Source: Enoplolaimus lenunculus (lineage: Eukaryota > Nematoda > Enoplea > Enoplida > Thoracostomopsidae). From it: a DNA stretch of 64,000 nucleotides. Every line of letters starts with the position of its first letter. The first letter of the stretch is position 1. Positions 37,263-49,900 of this stretch are shown here, one piece after another. Below the pieces are notes generated by a model, which did no database searches, had not been told where the DNA came from, and saw only the letters and a program-made list of their open reading frames with translations. Both the position numbers and the translations under genes were made by a program. The DNA lies in assembly GCA_030248215.1 (NCBI GenBank), contig JASANG010001601.1:1-64000 (forward strand), given 5' to 3'.

Positions 37263-38094
37263 CGACGGCGCTGGACGTCAAGTATAGGTAAAATTCAACT
37301 GCGCCATTTGTTTTATGTTTCCAATGTGATTTGGGTTTGATTGGCAATGTTAAGAAAATTGATCTACAGTTAAATGTTAAATGGAAAACCGTGTAGCTAT
37401 TCTTCGCAAGTTCGCATGTACTGGTTCAATTTGAGTTTTTGAAAATGTACATGCAAACTAATGAATGTTTTTTATAACTGCGTGATCGTTCAAAAGGTCC
37501 TAATTTTGGCATAGATAAAAACGGAACCAAAGGTTATGTTATAGTAAAAGTTCTGATTTCTTCAAGTGTCTGCATGCGTACCCCGTCTATCTGAACCTTT
37601 CAGTGGCTGCTTGTTATAGTGTATAAATTGCAAAGTTTACCCATATTTCAACTGTTGTGGTCAATTTATACAGCTTTAACCATAGAAAAAAGTAGCGTAC
37701 GTATCTGTAATATGTCTTTGACTTCTGGCTTGTTTTATTGCATTTTATCTCTTTTAATTGAATTTCCTACACCGACCAGTATGTAAGAGGTTAAGTCTGC
37801 TCGTATGACACTGACTGCTTGTATCATGCTGTTTAGATGTGGAGTGAGCGTGTTTTAGTCTGATAGATACGTTTACGTTAATAAATTTTCCAAGTTGTTT
37901 TTTGGAAAAATAAAATTTGTTCGGTTGCGATGTGAGCCTCATTGTTGTGACTGCGTTAAAACAACACTTTCCGGCGTTCTCTCCAAAATGCTCTGATATG
38001 GAAAATTTATTTTTGCATATTTCAGCTTTTAATCAAATGATAGCAATTAACTGAAAAGTGTTAAAGCTTTAAGAAGAGAGGCCAATGCGAAAAC
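37263..38094. other. Intergenic, no gene seen
   Basis: AT-rich spacer without ORFs or repeats that I can recognise. Confidence 0.4.
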
Positions 38095-38285
38095 AGGGGC
38101 GGAACTGCGTTATAAGCATATTCCTAAGCCTAAGCCTAAGCCTAAGTTTAAAACCTAAGCGTAAAAATGAGCATATTCATAAGCCTAAGCTTAAGCCTAA
38201 GCCAAGCAAAAAACGTCTAAACCTTAAGCTTACTCTTTCTTAGTCCTACAGAAAAACGTTCCGTCCCTGGTCTTTACATGGGCCA
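38095..38285. mobile_element. TTAGGC-core MITE (CCTAAG on + strand)
   Basis: Starts ACAGGGGCGGAACTGC, followed by CATATTCCTAAGCCTAAGCC and two blocks of CCTAAG hexamers. Ends CCCTGGTCTTTACATGGGCC. The order matches the copies at 57,345 and 58,315. Confidence 0.75.
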
Positions 38286-40355
38286 GAAAAAGCACCATTT
38301 GGTAAACGCCATATCTGTTATATTTTTATCACAGCTACGTATGCAGTTTATGTAAGGTTTACGTTGCCAATTCTGCGTTTGGTATCTGTTTTGTCACTAT
38401 GCCCATAGCAGTCACACTAACTTTTTAGCATCCCATATGGACACCGACAAAAAATAAATTGTTTTTAATTGCTAAGTTTTCGGCAAAATGACCTTCCCAT
38501 ATGTGTACAATCAAGATGTCCTCTCATAGCCTATATAGATGCCAATACGATGAACCTTTAAAGCTTTATTTTAAAATACCTCAGGAGTCAGTGCAACGAG
38601 TTTATTTTTCAAGTCTGGATTAATCTTTTTACAATATATCTTTAAAAAATATAAAAAAAAATTGCCCTAGCTAAATAAGTATTGTTAAGAACATCGCAAC
38701 GTACCCATGTGGGTAACATAGCGAAGACTAGTTTACCCATAGCTACAAACGTAAGGTGCCCATATGGATAGTAGCTAGCTAAAACCTATTCATATAGGTT
38801 GTTTCTACCTCCTGTTATGGGTAAGTGTCAAAAGAGGTACCAAGCGCACAACTGGTATCGTGATCCCCGTATAAGGATTCACTTCCCGTATCCGGATATA
38901 TACAGATATTCGGTTAAAAATCCGGCAAGACGTAAATCCGCAATGAAAAAGTATTCAATGACCATCGCTAATTACTGTTGCTGTTATTTCGCCATGCCAC
39001 ACTGCTTTATCGCCAACTTCTTAAGCTGAACATTCATCATCTACGTTTCGACTGGGCTGATATGTTTTGAACAACGCCGATTCGTATCAAATGCGGAGGC
39101 CCAAGGTGAACCAGAACCAGGTTTTCCATAAGGTTTCATGTTATTCTGCTGCAATACTTGTATGCCACAATTTTTGACTCATTTACACCTTGAAGTTGAA
39201 ACTTTATTCACGTAAATGTTTGGAAACACACGTTGGCTGGTTGTTCAGCTACACGCAAGCCTTTACCACCGGAGCCGGTATATAAAGAGGGACCAGGAGT
39301 GTTCAGCAATACTAGAAAAAAGTTTGGCTCTTCCAAGAAAAGTTTTAGCTATTGTAAGTCATGCGAAATCCCTACATGTTCCTCCTATAATTTTTTTGAC
39401 TACTTATAGCATCGTTTTAAGCTTGCAACGGGCCCGGTTATGAGCCATTCTTCTAGACAGTGTTTAAGTGCTCGCTGATCCATAAAGTAATTCTGTGCTT
39501 GATTTGCTTTGCGCCACTTGCAAATCTCACAAGTTGTGCCTGTGTAGGTATACTAGCAAATTCAAAGGGTGCACCGCGGTATAGGCGCTTAACAGGGACC
39601 AAAACAAACGAATTTGTATTAATTTTTAACACTGAAATTGGTGTTTGGCTTCTCAGTCGCTTCGTTTGAAACTTATCCCCACTGTCGTCTCCAAGTTTTA
39701 GAAATTTCTGGATCCGCCACGTCACTGCCAGTGTAAAACGAAAGTTTGTTCTGAACCGTACATTTTTCTAAGTTATTCAGCACGACAGCAACCCAGCTAA
39801 TCAAAATAATGAGCCTACTTGTATACATATAATTCGGCATTTTGTATTTATACCATGGCGGCTGCTAGCAGGCGTAGGGACAGGTGGTGTAGCTTTAGCT
39901 CACCCCCCGGATTCCGTACGAAAATTTTTACACGGATTGGAATGCAGAGTAAAAAATATTAGTGATTGCATGCTCACACGGTCACCTACGCATAGAATTT
40001 CCTCAAAACCGTCGCTTGCATTCCCCAAACCAATATACTGGACATAGTTATGGATCATAAATTTCCTGCTGGTGGTATACTGAAAAGGGTGTTTAACGAA
40101 ACGTTTGTTGTTATTTCGATAAAGATATGCAAGTGGTTGACTTATCAAAACTATATAAAAACGGCGGGGTAAATCTAGGATCAACGGGGGACTACTGTTG
40201 GTTACAACTATCTCTGTTCAATCGAAGTCGTCTCTGTGTAACTCAATCTGTCAAGTCTTCGAATTAAATTTGGCTAAAACTGGCTAAAATACAAATTTTA
40301 TTCATCGTCCGACAACTGGTCGTAGAACGGTGTCGTAAACTGAAGCCGAACCCTA
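38286..40355. other. Intergenic, no supported gene
   Basis: Contains a CCGTATCCGGATATATAC relic near 38,887 and a TTTCTGGATCCGCCACG relic near 39,705. A possible minus-strand exon at 39,986-40,079 is listed separately. Confidence 0.4.
39986..40079 (-). CDS. Possible isolated exon, unrecognised protein
   Basis: On the minus strand a good acceptor (CCTTTTCAG) is followed by 94 bp of open frame and a GTAG|GTGACC donor-like site. The translation includes NYVQYIGLGNASDGFEE, whose composition looks more like protein than the AT-rich background. The open frame continues on both sides for 94 codons in total. I do not recognise the family and see no partner exon. It may be chance or part of a dead gene. 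Confidence 0.15.
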
Positions 40356-40607
40356 CACTGTAAATTTCGGTGAGTTGATTTTAACTCAGAATGGTTTGAA
40401 TCACTCAGTCTGAAATCGGACTATCAGAACTCAGAATTTTGAGTTGATTCAATTCATTCTGAGTTAATTTATTAACTCACCCAGAGTCAACTCAACTGAG
40501 AGTGAGAATCAACTCAACTGAGAGCGAGTTAATATTTACTGATATTAATTCAGAAATAACTAACTCGCTAGCTGAATTGAAAAATCAACTCATTGAAATT
40601 TACAGTG
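40356..40607. mobile_element. TA-flanked MITE with CACTGTAAATTT ends
   Basis: The element begins CACTGTAAATTTCGGTGAG and ends CTCATTGAAATTTACAGTG, flanked on both sides by TA. The interior is made of AACTCAGAATG/GAGTTGATT words in both orientations. TA duplication suggests the Tc1/mariner superfamily. A sister copy of almost equal length is at 49,677-49,927. Confidence 0.8.
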
Positions 40608-43600
40608 TAAAGGTTAAGTTTGATGCCACAAATTATCGATTCGACGCAATTTCGAATTATATACTTATTGTTGGGTGACGAATTGTCGTGGTGATATTTC
40701 AATGTGTACATATCTTTTCAATCCAACGAAACAACCTTCGGCCAGCATGATAGTAACCCTTGTGTATGGTTCATGTTTTCCTCGCGAACCAAAATATGGT
40801 TCAGGTTCATAGCGGCTCTCAACTACCGAGTCAAACTAATTATGTGCTATAAATTTAGTCGGATTTTTGAAACCCAAAGAAAACAATTATTTTAGAATTT
40901 AGGTTTACACAACCAATATTGAGCTTGTTTATTAGTACCAGATTGCGGTGAATAATAGCAATTTCCAACACGGCGCATGCGATTTATAAGAGTGTAAAAA
41001 ATTCTGCGAGCATGAATCGAAACGTACTTTTAGAAGTAAATTTTAGTATAAAATTTTTAATTTGCTCCGTGTTATAGGGACTAAGCCTGTGTGATGTGGA
41101 CTCCCCTTTTATCCGCCAGTGTAGCTAACTAGATATTTATAAGCTATTAGTCTACAAGATGCACCTTGGAAAATTTTGTTTCTTTGCTAGCTACGGTACC
41201 AAACCCAATGGATTTCAGACAGATTGTGAAAGAAAACAAACATAATTTTAGGACCATACAACAGTTGGAAGGTTTTTGCTTTTAATATAGTGCAGCGGAC
41301 GTTTTTTCCTCGCTAATCTATCTGCTAAACAGAGTCACGTTTACCCTTAAGGCATGCTTATGTGACTATTGGAATTAGCCATCGTTCTGTCTATACAAGC
41401 CAAAGGAACATTGCAAAAGGGGATTATTCAACCGAAATTTCCAGACAGATTTCAATAAAGGCACTTTTACAGGCTACAGAATAATGGACAGAGGTCAAAG
41501 ACATTTTCTTACCAGTTACGCTGGCTTGCTGGTAATAAAAATTTTTTGACATGATTATCGCCTCTTGAAGCCAAATCTTTGCCACTTCCCTGATGCAAGC
41601 AGCAACTGTATACAGCCGTCTGTGGCAAGAGCGTAGCCGGAATTCCATTTCGAGAGAGTATAAACTCATAACGAAGGATGTCTGTGAACAAATGTAACGG
41701 TCAAAAATTTATATTTTCCGGTTGCAGTTTTAATTTTAATGCAATAACATATGTGTATGCCATTTTGATGTCTTTTTTTAATTTCGAGGGGTATATTTGC
41801 TCTGCATAACCCTTGCATATGCAAATAGTTTGTAGATATTCTTTTTTGACTGCAGAACAAAAGCTAATTAGTTTCTTTTGTGACTTTGGTCAGTTGCCGC
41901 ACAGAAACCGCAATCTTTACTTCAGATTTTTCAATTATCCTAAAACTGATCCTACTCAAATCGAGATACTTGTTTTATTAGAGTCTATAAATGTCAATTA
42001 TCCGTAACTGTAACGCATAAATGACTCCAGGACCAAATAAAGTTGAGTTCGAAACTTTAAAGCGTATTTAAGTTTTGAAAGTACATTCCTGAGTATAACG
42101 TTGCATTTATCGTTCAAGCTATTTTAATACAAAAGAAATAAACAGTTAATTCAATGGATAGTTACAATAACGGAGATAGGCAGTCACAAAGGGTGGCGGA
42201 GGGCTGGTTGAAAATAAATAACAATCTTTAACCTAATAACATGGGGTACCCTATCGAGAAGCCAAATAAATATCAGTCCCCCCTCTTATGCGGGTAACTA
42301 CAGTAAAAGCAAACTGCGAATCCTTTAGCAGTACGGATCTCAATTTTTGGTGGGATTTAGGAGGTTATTCACGCACCAATTTTTTGAAGAATCCGCGAAC
42401 GAAGCGAGCGAGAAGCTTTGCATTGTTTCAATATTGAATCCCGTTGTAACAGTCTGAAAACATTTCTTGTTCATGAAGCGCGGGGTATAAACCATCTAAC
42501 CAACCCCGCCCCTTGTCTAGAGCTTATATAAATGTGAAGCTTTGCACAATTTTTATTGCTATCTTCAGTTTGAGTGACACGGCTGTATTGTTTGACTTTG
42601 AACGCAAAATTTTTTCGAAAATTGGTCAGTGGAAAACATCGCGAGCGAAACGAGCAAGAAACCATGCGTAATTATTGTATCTAATGTAAATTATGACAGA
42701 AATAATGACTCGGATTGGGGAGGGGCGACGCCCCCCCCCGCCCCCTCCTCTCGGTGCGTTCCTGCCCAAATCCCCCTGGACAAAAATCGCAAAGAGGGCG
42801 TGGACCTTAAATGACTTATCTATTGTTGCATTTAACAGGAGCGCAGTTACAAGTAGCCTGAATTTCTTGCACCAGCAGTTTGATTGGTTAATCGGAATGT
42901 TTCTTTGAAAATACTTGCAGCTGCGAGTATTTCGTGCAAGTTGCACTGCGAGCTCACGCTGCAAAACTTGCACTTGTGAATGGGACTTAAAGGATTTTAT
43001 TATACACTATATAAATATATGGGTATATATAATATATACATACATATATAAGTATATATTTATTAGTAATATTTTCTAAAAGACTGCGAGAAAATATACT
43101 GAACCAACCTGACCTGCATTTATGTCCATATTTTCGACTGAGTTCTATTTCAATTGTTTAAACAAAAGAATACTTTCTTTCAAATTTGCTATTATAGTTC
43201 TTGGTTGCTGGCTGTATTTGAGCTCTATAGTTTTTGCTATGTGAGATCGTTCTTGGGTTTTGATTTAGGACGTATAAGTAGTATTTTTCTTCGTTGAATT
43301 TAGTGTAGAAATTCCGAATTTGATAGCGATTCATTGTTGACCATTTTAACAGGCTAAAGTTGAGTAAAATTGGTCACTACCAACGGATGAGCTCGAGTCT
43401 GGTGAAGAGCATTCAATGCTAGTATAATCAATGCTAAAATGAGCACTTTTCAACCCTCTAAGAGGTGTCACTGTGAGAGATTCGTTGAATGTTTTAATTA
43501 CAAACGAAGAAAATTCGACTTCATTTTGGTGTTTCCAAAAATTTTAAACGCTCCAATCATCGAATTTGAACGAGTTTGAAGTTAAGACTCTATAAACTAT

Positions 43601-43658
43601 TGTTTCTACGACAATTTTCTTCAGAATTCAAACATATAAATTGCTCGTAAAAACACCA
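40608..43658. other. Intergenic, upstream region of the NETO gene
   Basis: No coding exon seen. It holds a C-rich relic at 42,716-42,790 related to the GGCCCGTAACCA MITE, an ACTTGCAGCTGCGAG... relic at 42,912-42,990 related to the element at 46,873, and an A/T microsatellite-like stretch at 43,000-43,065. TTTTCTTCAG, a good splice acceptor, ends at 43,624. Confidence 0.45.
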
Positions 43659-43913
43659 ATGCTCAAACATTTCGTTGCGCCAGCTAAAGGTTTAGCTTAC
43701 TTACTCGCCTTATATCTGTCAGTAGCTATGGCATTAATGACGTCATCGGTAAAGCATCTGAACAACGAATTTCCGTCAATTAATGATCGCCTTCGCGGTG
43801 TTGTAACCCAACAAAACGAATGTCACGAATTTAGTTACGGACAGCCAGAATCAAACTCTTTTTCGACACCTGGATACCCGGAACCATATCCGGACGGATT
43901 AGATTGTATAAAG
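43659..43913 (+). CDS. NETO: NETO exon 1: signal peptide and start of CUB1
   Basis: 85 codons from the first ATG. Residues 11-29 are hydrophobic (AYLLALYLSVAMALM), ending near SS, as a secretory signal. CUB1 starts at Cys55 with SFSTPGYPEPYPDG, the typical CUB turn before the second Cys (83). The donor is AAG|GTAAGC, phase 0. An acceptor-like TTTTCTTCAG ends at 43,624, 34 nt upstream of the ATG, so the 5'-UTR may be spliced or receive a leader. An in-frame TTG at 43,641 is not needed as start. Confidence 0.85.
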
Positions 43914-46900
43914 GTAAGCTTTTGGTTTTGACAAAGCTGGACTGTAGACAACATTGTGAAGAGGCAATTTTTCAAACTTGCACCCTTTTGAACCAATTCC
44001 AATTGGTGATCGCTAGAGTGCATTAGATACCAGAGTATGTAACTGTTGGAATTCCGCATGGTACAAAATGTGCCACCGAGCGTTGTGTTTTTGGCCGACA
44101 ACTCCCATTGTTTAGACGGGGTTCATTGTCGCATGCAATACCCTTAATTTTTGACACCGGATACATACAGTACCATGGTTCGCTCATGTTGTACCCCCTC
44201 TAAAAAGGGGTCGGTCAAAAATGCAACGCGTGCCGGTACATTTTGTGCCATGAAGAACTCCAAGAAAAATACACTCTTGTATCACGGTCGCGCACACGTG
44301 GACTTGGTGATAGGCATTCTAAATTTAAAACCTGTCAACTTTGCGAGGGTTGAAATTCAACACTTTTTCATTTTGTCGTAGATTTAACCGACTCCTTGCT
44401 AGATTTTCAAATCGTCAAATGCGATAGTTTGTTTGTAAGAAACTGTAAGCCGTATTCTCAAATGTGTGTAGCACCTATTACCAGTTGGTGATAGGTCTTG
44501 TAACCTTTGAACCAGTATTAAATGAGGAAGCTAAAATTCAGCACAATTTTTGCATTTGATATGCTCTACTTATGTGACAAATTTGAGTTTAACAACTGCA
44601 ACAGTTAATGAGTTTGAAAACCTATTACTAACTGATAACAGTTGCGCTATATACACAGTTTAGAATATGGCCCTTATTTCTATACAGTACGGCTCCAAAA
44701 TGTTAATTTTAAGATTTTTTAGATCATTTACGCCCCAAGTCCCCGTCATAAAATTCATTTGACATTTCGTGGATCGTTCAACGTTGAATCTGACAGTCGT
44801 GGCGGAATCTGCTCGTACGATTTCGTTGAGGTTCAAATCCAAAATACCTTATTTCGCAGACAGTTTTTAGTTTTGCAATATTAATATTTAAACGTTGATT
44901 CTTTTTGAAATCGTCCGAATAGCGTTCGTGAATCCTGGATGCGGTATATATGTCGTAGGCTAAGCTGCTATTTGGGTTCGGTTTTGGCCTAAGCCTGTTT
45001 GCTATTCTGAAAAAAAACTAACAGTTCTGCCTAATCCGGATAAGCAAGAGTGGATAATCCCTTAAACAAGAGTATACAAAACGCCTTGTTTTGCATGTAA
45101 CTAAATCTACCTGCACTCGTTGCGTTTTGGTCCTACCCCCCATCATTTTGGGGGGGCCAATTTTACGTTCATTACACGTGTATCCGCCAGCCAACATCGA
45201 AAATATAATCGAACCACTTTTCAGTATATGAAAACAGCACATGAATTTCAGCATCTATGAAGATTTTGACACCCCCTCCCAAAATAAGAGGGGGTAAGCC
45301 AAAAATGCAACGCGCGCTGGGTACATTTTTCTACATAGAATGTACCCAGTTGCATACTCTTGTTAAAGGGTATCATCCACTCTTGGTGTAAGTAATTGGT
45401 TACCGAACGATAACCAATTACTTATGCGGATTAGGCAGAACTGTTCAATCGGTGAACAGTGGGGCAAAAAAATTGGTTATGAGTCACTGAATTTTCGCTC
45501 GTTTCGTTCTGGTTATCGGCATAAAACGACTCGTTTCTCAAAACATAAATCATCTTTACAAAGCTAAAACTGGTCAGCTAATATGTTAATAAAAATCGTT
45601 TTTTAAATGTTAACCATCATGGAAATCATTTTCAATTGTTGCTTGTGAAAAAATTTCATTGCTTTAAAATGTTCGATTGATTCGTTTTAGTTTTAGATTC
45701 GCGACGGAGTTTACGGGTTTTCAACGCCAGCTGGACCGAACGGAGGCAAATACTGTGGCTCAGTAGCTCCTGCCAATATCACAGCGCATTCTGGCGCAAT
45801 GTGGATTCGCTTTAAATCTGATCATATGATGCATTACAGCGGATTTAATGCTGTATACCGGTTTGAAGATTCGAGTAAGGGTATACGCTATACTTGCCCC
45901 GGGGCGCCGTCCGTCGCCGTCCGTTACCGTACGGTATCGTGCGTGAGTGATTCACGAGGTGACCTACGGGTGACGGATGGCGCCGAACGTCATCAAAAGC
46001 ATAGCACCACTCTAAGGTTGTATTTTAGAACATAAAATATGCCATTAGCTAATCTTGTATCACTTTTTAACTCTTGACTTTGTTCAGATTCTTTTCAACT
46101 TCAATGAAATATTTTCGATCATTATAGTTTTCTGATTTGGTTTTAAATACAAATTTAAATTGGTACAGCTGCAATTCCGGTTTCGGTAGGGCAATCCGGT
46201 ATTTTTCACTATTCTGTTCCGATATGAAATCCGGTAATTTTCACCGAAATGATCCGGTATCTTGGTATTGGCAAATTTTTTTAATTTGAAAATTTAAATA
46301 AACTAGCCTATTCTAACTTATTTTTTAGAGTTTTCCGAGTGCGTGTTGATAAATTTTTTTCACCCGAGTGCGTGTTGATAAATTTTTTTCACCCGAGTGC
46401 GTGTTGATAAATTTTTTTCACCCGAGTGCGTGTTGATAAATTTTTTTCACGTGTGCCATACTTCATATATATTTTGATTCTTCGGTCAAGCACGGTTCCG
46501 ATAACCAATCAGCGTTGGATTACGTGACTTTTGTTTTGCTACGTTTTGCAATCGGTATTTGGCCTAAACCGAACTCGTATTTGCTCAGAATACCAGATGT
46601 TTATTGGCCAATTAGTAAAATAGTTTTTAATAACAGATTGACCTACGACATACACGCCATTCTCGTCTGATCGCAATTCCTAAATAACCTGACAAACCTC
46701 TCGGTAAAAACATGCAATGCCACGATTTTAGCTTATTTCGATTATTAGGGTCCCTCCTGGGGATTCTGAGCAAAAACCTAAAAAATTTTATCAGCAATTT
46801 TTGGAAGTACGGTATAGTTTCCCTACGAACTTTTATCGAACTGTTTTGATAGCACAAGTCTAAAGTGCAAAACTTAAGCCTTATCTACACGTGCAAGTTT

Positions 46901-49900
46901 TTGCTGCGACAACTTGCAGCTGCAAATTGCACGCAGAATTTGCATTTTTTCATCAGCCAATAAGAAAGCGGCTGCAATAAATTCAGTGAACTTGCATGGT
47001 TATTCACACATGTGAACAAAATTTTTAGCTATGATTTTTTATTGAATTATTTACAGCTACAATTTTTTCGTACGAGATTTTTGACAAAACTTGGAAGTGC
47101 AAGTTGCAGTTGCAACTTTTCGCAGCAAAAACTTGCACGTGTGAATAAGGCTTAAGGTTTTTACGAATTTCTAGAAATTCAAGGTATATTGGCATTTTTG
47201 TATCTATTTGCATTCACTGTCTTCAATTTAATTTAAGCTGAAACTGAAGCCAGTGACGATGCGTTTGCAGTACTGAAATTGCCAAAGCAGTTGGGTAAAC
47301 ATTTAACAGTGTGTTTATAGTCCAGCTTACGCGTTTTGTAAAGTATACAGCCATGGTTTAACCACGACCGTAACTAAGCAAAAATTGTTGCTGGCGTGCA
47401 GTATGATTTGTGCACAACGTAGTAAAGAATTCTATCAATGCAGTCCATAAATTTTTCAGTAAAAGCGCGATCTTCGAAGGGGGCACTGGCCCCTCTTGTC
47501 ACCCCCTTCGTAGTTTTGGTATTGAGTTAAATATTTTTTATTGATCATGTCGGAATATGTTATTAAGCTTGATATTGAAAAAAACTAAGTAATCTCAATA
47601 ATGTTTCCAGCTTGCAATTTGACAGAGTCAAATGATAACGGAATTATATCTGCAGAAGGAGCAAGGAAGGCATGGCGACTAAGTGGCGCTGGAAACGTCA
47701 GCACCAGGCCCGGAAGTAAAAATTTGGATTGTATTTGGCGGATTGAAACTCAACGTCCAGGATTTCAGGTATTTATGCACGGTTTGTGACAGGTTTACGC
47801 GCAAGTTTATTGTGGAAGATGCATATATACTTTATATGGCCGATGTTACTTTAAGGAGTGTAACAGTAGATTGCGTAACAGTAGATTAAGCGTATTCCTA
47901 AGCCTAAGCCTAAGCGTTGCAATAATGTGTTTCTAAGCCTAAGCCTAAGCCTAAGCCTAAGCAAAAAATGTTATCTAGAATCTAAACCTACTTTTTTATA
48001 GACCAACCAGAAACTTGAAGTAACACATGCCCTTTATATAGTGACCCGAATAAGAGGGGGAGAGATATTTATTTGGCCTCTCGAGAGGGTACCCCCTGTT
48101 ATTCGGTTACGGACTGTTATTTATTTGTAACCCACCTTCCATTCCCTCTCGTTACTGGTATATCCGGTGCTGCAACTAACCGTTGAAAAGTATGCTTTAA
48201 AAATTTGAACTCAACTTTATTTGGTCCTGGAGTCATTTAAGCACTACCATTAGGGATACTTGACATTTATGGACTCTAATTAGGATACTTTGGGGCTCAA
48301 AATGTGGACTTCCTCTTATCACCCCGTCTTATTCGGATCAATACAGAAAGTAATTTAGTTTCCGGTGAAAGTCGTAATGTGCCAAATTTGCAGTTAAAAG
48401 TCTCCAAGCTATTTGCGTCAGCCTTCTCTGATTCGTAATATTGAAAAGCTATGATGAACTGGCAATAAAATAAGTTCAATCCATTGTCAACCTACGTCGA
48501 TAACAACCGGTCGGAAACTTTTGGTCTTTTGTTAATCAAGCAATAAAATGCGGGCCCGAAATAGGTTTCGAACTCAAGAACGTCATATCTTCAACCAGAC
48601 AAAGTTACTACTACCCACGTTGCTCGACTCTACAGCTACATTAATCGACGATTTTATGTCGGTGGACAAGTATGTTGCGACAAGCATATACAGAGGCAGT
48701 TCCAAGAATTTCTGATGTGTGCGAACGGGCTGGCAATTATGAAACGCAAAAATTGTAAAGTAGGGAAGGACTTTGTCATTTTGTGACCAAAAATTATTTT
48801 TTCTTACGCAAAGATTGTAAGGTAAAGAGACCTTATTAGTTTATCACCAAAAATTTTCTAAGGGGAAAAATTTTCGCAAAAAGAATCACTTTGGTTTCGT
48901 GGATCCCAATCTGCGTAACCCTGGGCAAGCTTCCCAATAGAAAACTTTCAACCTTGCTTGTAAGCCATCGCAAACCCTAGTATGCCGATCTTAAACAATG
49001 TTTACCCCGCCTCATAGCAAAGTGAGCTTGTTACAGTCATGTGAACCCACGTAAATTTTTTTCCGGAATTGGCGGTAGATTCAGAATTTACTGACGAAGC
49101 GAGCGAGCTGGTATAAGATATGAAATACAGTATGCAATATATGTGCCAATTTTCTGAGGGGGAAAATTGTAAGGCAGGGTAGTGAATAGACCATTTTATC
49201 ACAAAAAATTATTTGACGGGTGGCATGTACCCTCGCTAAATCAGCCTAGTGTCCGCAACCATTCTTATTTGAAGAACTCATTTATCTCTTTTTTTGCATA
49301 TAATTTTGCTAGCAATCCTTTTGCTCATTTCAGATTCGGGTATTTTTTGAACAATTGCAATTGCCTATTATCAATAATTGCAGTGCAAATTTTATTGCAA
49401 TGTATCGCAAAAACACTGCCGAAACTCGTTTGATTAATCGATTTTGTGACCATAACATTCCTAGCGATTTGAGTATTACAACAAACGCTGCAGTACTTCG
49501 GTTATATTTGCATCGCAATGTTGTCGAAAAACTTCAACTTCGAATTGTTTATTCTGTATTTTCTTCAGGTATTTGTTATATTTTTAGGGCCAATGGTAAA
49601 TAAAAAGAAAGAGTGTCCCGACTAAGTCTAAACCTGAGCCTAAGTCCAAAGATAAGCCCAATCTTAGCTAAACCTGCACTGTAAATTCCAGTGCGTTGAT
49701 TTTAACACAGAATGAGTTAAATCGACTCAGAAACCTGAGCGCTGAATTATGTCTTTCAGAACTTAGGTTTCTGAATTGATTGAACTCATTCTGAGTTAAT
49801 TTACCAACTGACCCGGAATTTAATCAGCTCAGAGTGATGTACTATTTACTGTTATTAACTCAGAAATAACCAAGAATAACTAATTCTCTCTCTGAGTTGA

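Noticed and set aside
46300-46460. Four-copy 29-bp repeat as a CRISPR array
   Set aside because: The repeats are directly adjacent without variable spacers, in an animal genome intron.
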